Assembly (NCBI GenBank): GCA_017651385.1
Contig: JAGCCY010000223.1
Coordinates: 1 to 9,149 of the forward strand
Reading direction: 5' to 3'
Length of the DNA: 9,149 nucleotides
DNA from: Lachnospiraceae bacterium
Lineage (GTDB): Bacteria > Bacillota > Clostridia > Lachnospirales > Lachnospiraceae
This document shows, one piece after another, positions 8,060-9,149 of this stretch. Under the pieces are notes generated by a model that worked only from the letters and a program-made list of their open reading frames with translations, was not told the origin of the DNA and did no database searches. The translations under genes were made by a program, and so were the position numbers. The stretch's first letter is position 1. Every line of letters starts with the position of its first letter.

Positions 8060-8953
8060 TCAGTTATCGAGCCCGAGAAGCTCGATGATGACATCAAGCC
8101 AGTGGAAAGCAAAACCGAGTCCGTCATAGTCGAAATGTTCGTCAAGCGATGCCCACATCGTTTCAATGGCATCCAGACCGTCATTATAGTATGTATTGCT
8201 CTCCGTTAGAGCGTGAAGTCCGGGCGGTATCGTCTCGGTTATATTGACGATCCTTTTACCGTATTTTCTGCAAAGCGACACTTCATCCTCGATATGCTCC
8301 GCTTCCGTGCCTTCCTTGTAATAGTTCATTACCGCTACGCTGTCGCATGCATTGGCTATAAGGTCCTCCAGCTCGTCGTTAAAACAGTAAGCCGACTCCC
8401 ACCAGTAAGGAATGCATATCTCGACCGAAAGGTTAAGATCGTGGGCCGCCTTATACGCAAGCTTGCTGTTTTCGACATACTTTTTCATATATTCGACGGC
8501 ATTATCATCAAAATCCAAGAGGCAGTACGGTTCGACGTCATACTGTATGCCGGCAAACCCATACTCTCCCGCCGCTTCATCATAAAAGGCGGCACGCTCG
8601 GCCTCATGTATCATGGATACCGCACCATCTTCCACGGCCCAGTCAGCGTTGCCGCAAAGATAGTAAACCTTCTGGCCTCTTTCGGTCCTCCGCTTAAGAA
8701 AATCCGTAACATCGGAAGCGTCCGCGTCGGGCTCAAACTCCTGATAGATGATATTGCAATCCGTAAGCTCCATCACCTTTTCAAGCAGTTCTTCTTTTTC
8801 AGGGTATATAAAATCATGATCCCATGAATACATTGCCCTGTCGGGTCTATGTACATCCCCGGAAGACGCCCCATTACCGGACGTTTTACCGGATACGCAT
8901 GCATCTAAGAAAAGAACCGTTGCAATAACGATCGCGCTTAATATCCTCTTCAT
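8060..8953 (-). CDS. Putative lipoprotein with glycosidase-like TIM-barrel fold
   Basis: The 297-residue product starts with a lipoprotein-type signal: MKR, a hydrophobic stretch, then LDAC with candidate lipidated C19. A Ser/Gly-rich linker follows. The rest can be read as eight beta strands of a TIM barrel: AMYSWDHD (40-47), NIIYQEF (67-73), KVYYLCG (95-101), GIQYDVEPY (135-143), LSVEICIPYWW (175-185), SVAVMNYY (205-212), RIVNITETI (234-242) and GLGFAFHW (278-285). Acids at the strand ends, D139, E141 and E240, are candidate catalytic residues of a glycoside hydrolase-like enzyme acting outside the cell. The fold assignment is inference by pattern; I do not know the substrate or a family name. 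Asp at -2 of the lipobox is unusual, so a non-lipidated secreted or anchored form remains possible. A frame extension to ATG 9019 is rejected because GGAGGG directly precedes ATG 8953. Seven further cysteines are unexpectedly many for an exported protein. Confidence 0.8.
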   Translation of the reverse strand: MKRILSAIVIATVLFLDACVSGKTSGNGASSGDVHRPDRAMYSWDHDFIYPEKEELLEKVMELTDCNIIYQEFEPDADASDVTDFLKRRTERGQKVYYLCGNADWAVEDGAVSMIHEAERAAFYDEAAGEYGFAGIQYDVEPYCLLDFDDNAVEYMKKYVENSKLAYKAAHDLNLSVEICIPYWWESAYCFNDELEDLIANACDSVAVMNYYKEGTEAEHIEDEVSLCRKYGKRIVNITETIPPGLHALTESNTYYNDGLDAIETMWASLDEHFDYDGLGFAFHWLDVIIELLGLDN

Positions 8954-8959
8954 CCAACA

Positions 8960-8965
8960 CCCTCC
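8960..8965 (-). promoter_or_regulatory. Ribosome binding site that sets the lipoprotein start at 8953
   Basis: Minus-strand GGAGGG lies six bases before ATG 8953. That start puts the basic N-region and hydrophobic core of the signal peptide at the very N-terminus. The upstream in-frame ATG at 9019 lacks such a site and would bury the signal 22 residues inside. Confidence 0.75.
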
Positions 8966-8990
8966 GCACGGTGACATCAATATAACACCT

Positions 8991-9019
8991 ATAGTACGCC
9001 AACCTGCTCCCCGCAACAA
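8991..9019 (-). promoter_or_regulatory. Weak sigma-70-type promoter candidate for the lipoprotein gene
   Basis: Minus-strand TTGTTG (9014-9019) and TACTAT (8991-8996) are separated by 17 bases. They match three and four of six consensus bases. The position, about 40 bases before the ATG at 8953 and downstream of a terminator, is right for a promoter, but the match is modest. Confidence 0.35.
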
Positions 9020-9045
9020 GTATCGGATGCCGGTGAGCGGACAAA

Positions 9046-9063
9046 GGTGTCCGGCCGGGCACC
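9046..9063. repeat. GC-rich imperfect palindrome
   Basis: The 18 bases GGTGTCCGGCCGGGCACC read almost the same on both strands, with a single mismatched pair (T/G) around a CCGGCCGG core. A longer inverted repeat, TGCCGG (9028-9033) with CCGGCA (9068-9073), encloses it, and an alternative small hairpin GGACA/TGTCC (9039-9052) competes with it. No T-run follows on either strand, so it is not an ordinary terminator. It lies 26 bases upstream of the promoter candidate, where an operator could sit, but that is inference. Confidence 0.5.
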
Positions 9064-9081
9064 GATTCCGGCAAAAAGCAG

Positions 9082-9120
9082 AAAAAGCAGGTTAAACTCA
9101 TGTTTTATCTGCCTATTTTT
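9082..9120. terminator. Intrinsic terminator, probably bidirectional
   Basis: On the minus strand, an 11-position stem (9112-9102 with 9097-9087, two mismatches) closes over an ATGA loop and is followed directly by TTTTT (9086-9082). On the plus strand the same stem is followed by CTATTTTT up to 9120. It would end a minus-strand gene lying beyond the right edge and could also stop plus-strand transcripts entering that region. The stem is only partly GC-rich, so strength is uncertain. Confidence 0.6.
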
Positions 9121-9149
9121 GTGTTATGTAAACTTCAAATTGGGTGCCC

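Noticed and set aside
8213..8827. 204-codon plus-strand reading frame opposite the lipoprotein gene
   Set aside because: It lies entirely antisense to a gene with a signal peptide, ribosome binding site and a readable fold. It shows no recognisable domain, and I see no ribosome binding site for it.
8954..9019. N-terminal extension of the lipoprotein to the in-frame ATG at 9019
   Set aside because: No ribosome binding site precedes it, it would run through the promoter candidate, and it would bury the signal peptide.
9073..9090. Tandem 9-base repeat AAAAAGCAG
   Set aside because: Two copies overlap the T-run and stem base of the terminator; duplication of the stem edge and T-run explains it, and two copies are too few to call a repeat array.
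8886..9101. 71-codon minus-strand frame overlapping the start of the lipoprotein gene
   Set aside because: Its start lies within the terminator hairpin and it overlaps the lipoprotein signal region in another frame. The translation has no coherent character.

Overview
The window looks like chromosomal DNA from a member of the Clostridia, probably Lachnospiraceae-like. The evidence is the low-to-middling GC content, strong GGAGG-type ribosome binding sites, and the gene order dgt-dnaG-rpoD-trmK, a core arrangement I know from that class. The family placement is inferred from protein character, not from any search. Every gene I can support lies on the minus strand, so transcription runs from high to low coordinates. 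I see no rRNA, tRNA, CRISPR array, insertion sequence or phage gene.

In transcription order, the right edge (about 9020-9149) is non-coding. It holds an intrinsic terminator that looks able to work in both directions, a GC-rich imperfect palindrome and a weak promoter candidate. Next come a putative lipoprotein with a predicted TIM-barrel, glycosidase-like fold (8060-8953) and, after a 99-base gap, a membrane-anchored protein with a long Lys/Glu-rich tail, one transmembrane helix, a TPR-like segment and three MORN-type repeats (6089-7960). I cannot assign either of these a defined function.

After an 81-base gap begins a tightly packed housekeeping run: dgt (dNTP triphosphohydrolase family), dnaG (primase), rpoD/sigA (primary sigma factor), trmK (tRNA m1A22 methyltransferase) and a nucleoside/uridine kinase-like gene that leaves the window at its left edge. 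The gaps are 12, 1, 5 and 22 bases, and the ribosome binding sites of dnaG and rpoD lie across or inside the end of the preceding gene. This points to one translationally coupled operon joining nucleotide-pool control, replication priming, promoter recognition and tRNA modification.

I found no clearly new multi-gene system. The points most worth a second look are the TPR-MORN membrane protein and the TIM-barrel lipoprotein upstream of the operon, the kinase occupying the place after trmK where many Firmicutes have a Nif3/YqfO-family gene, and the structured DNA at the right edge.
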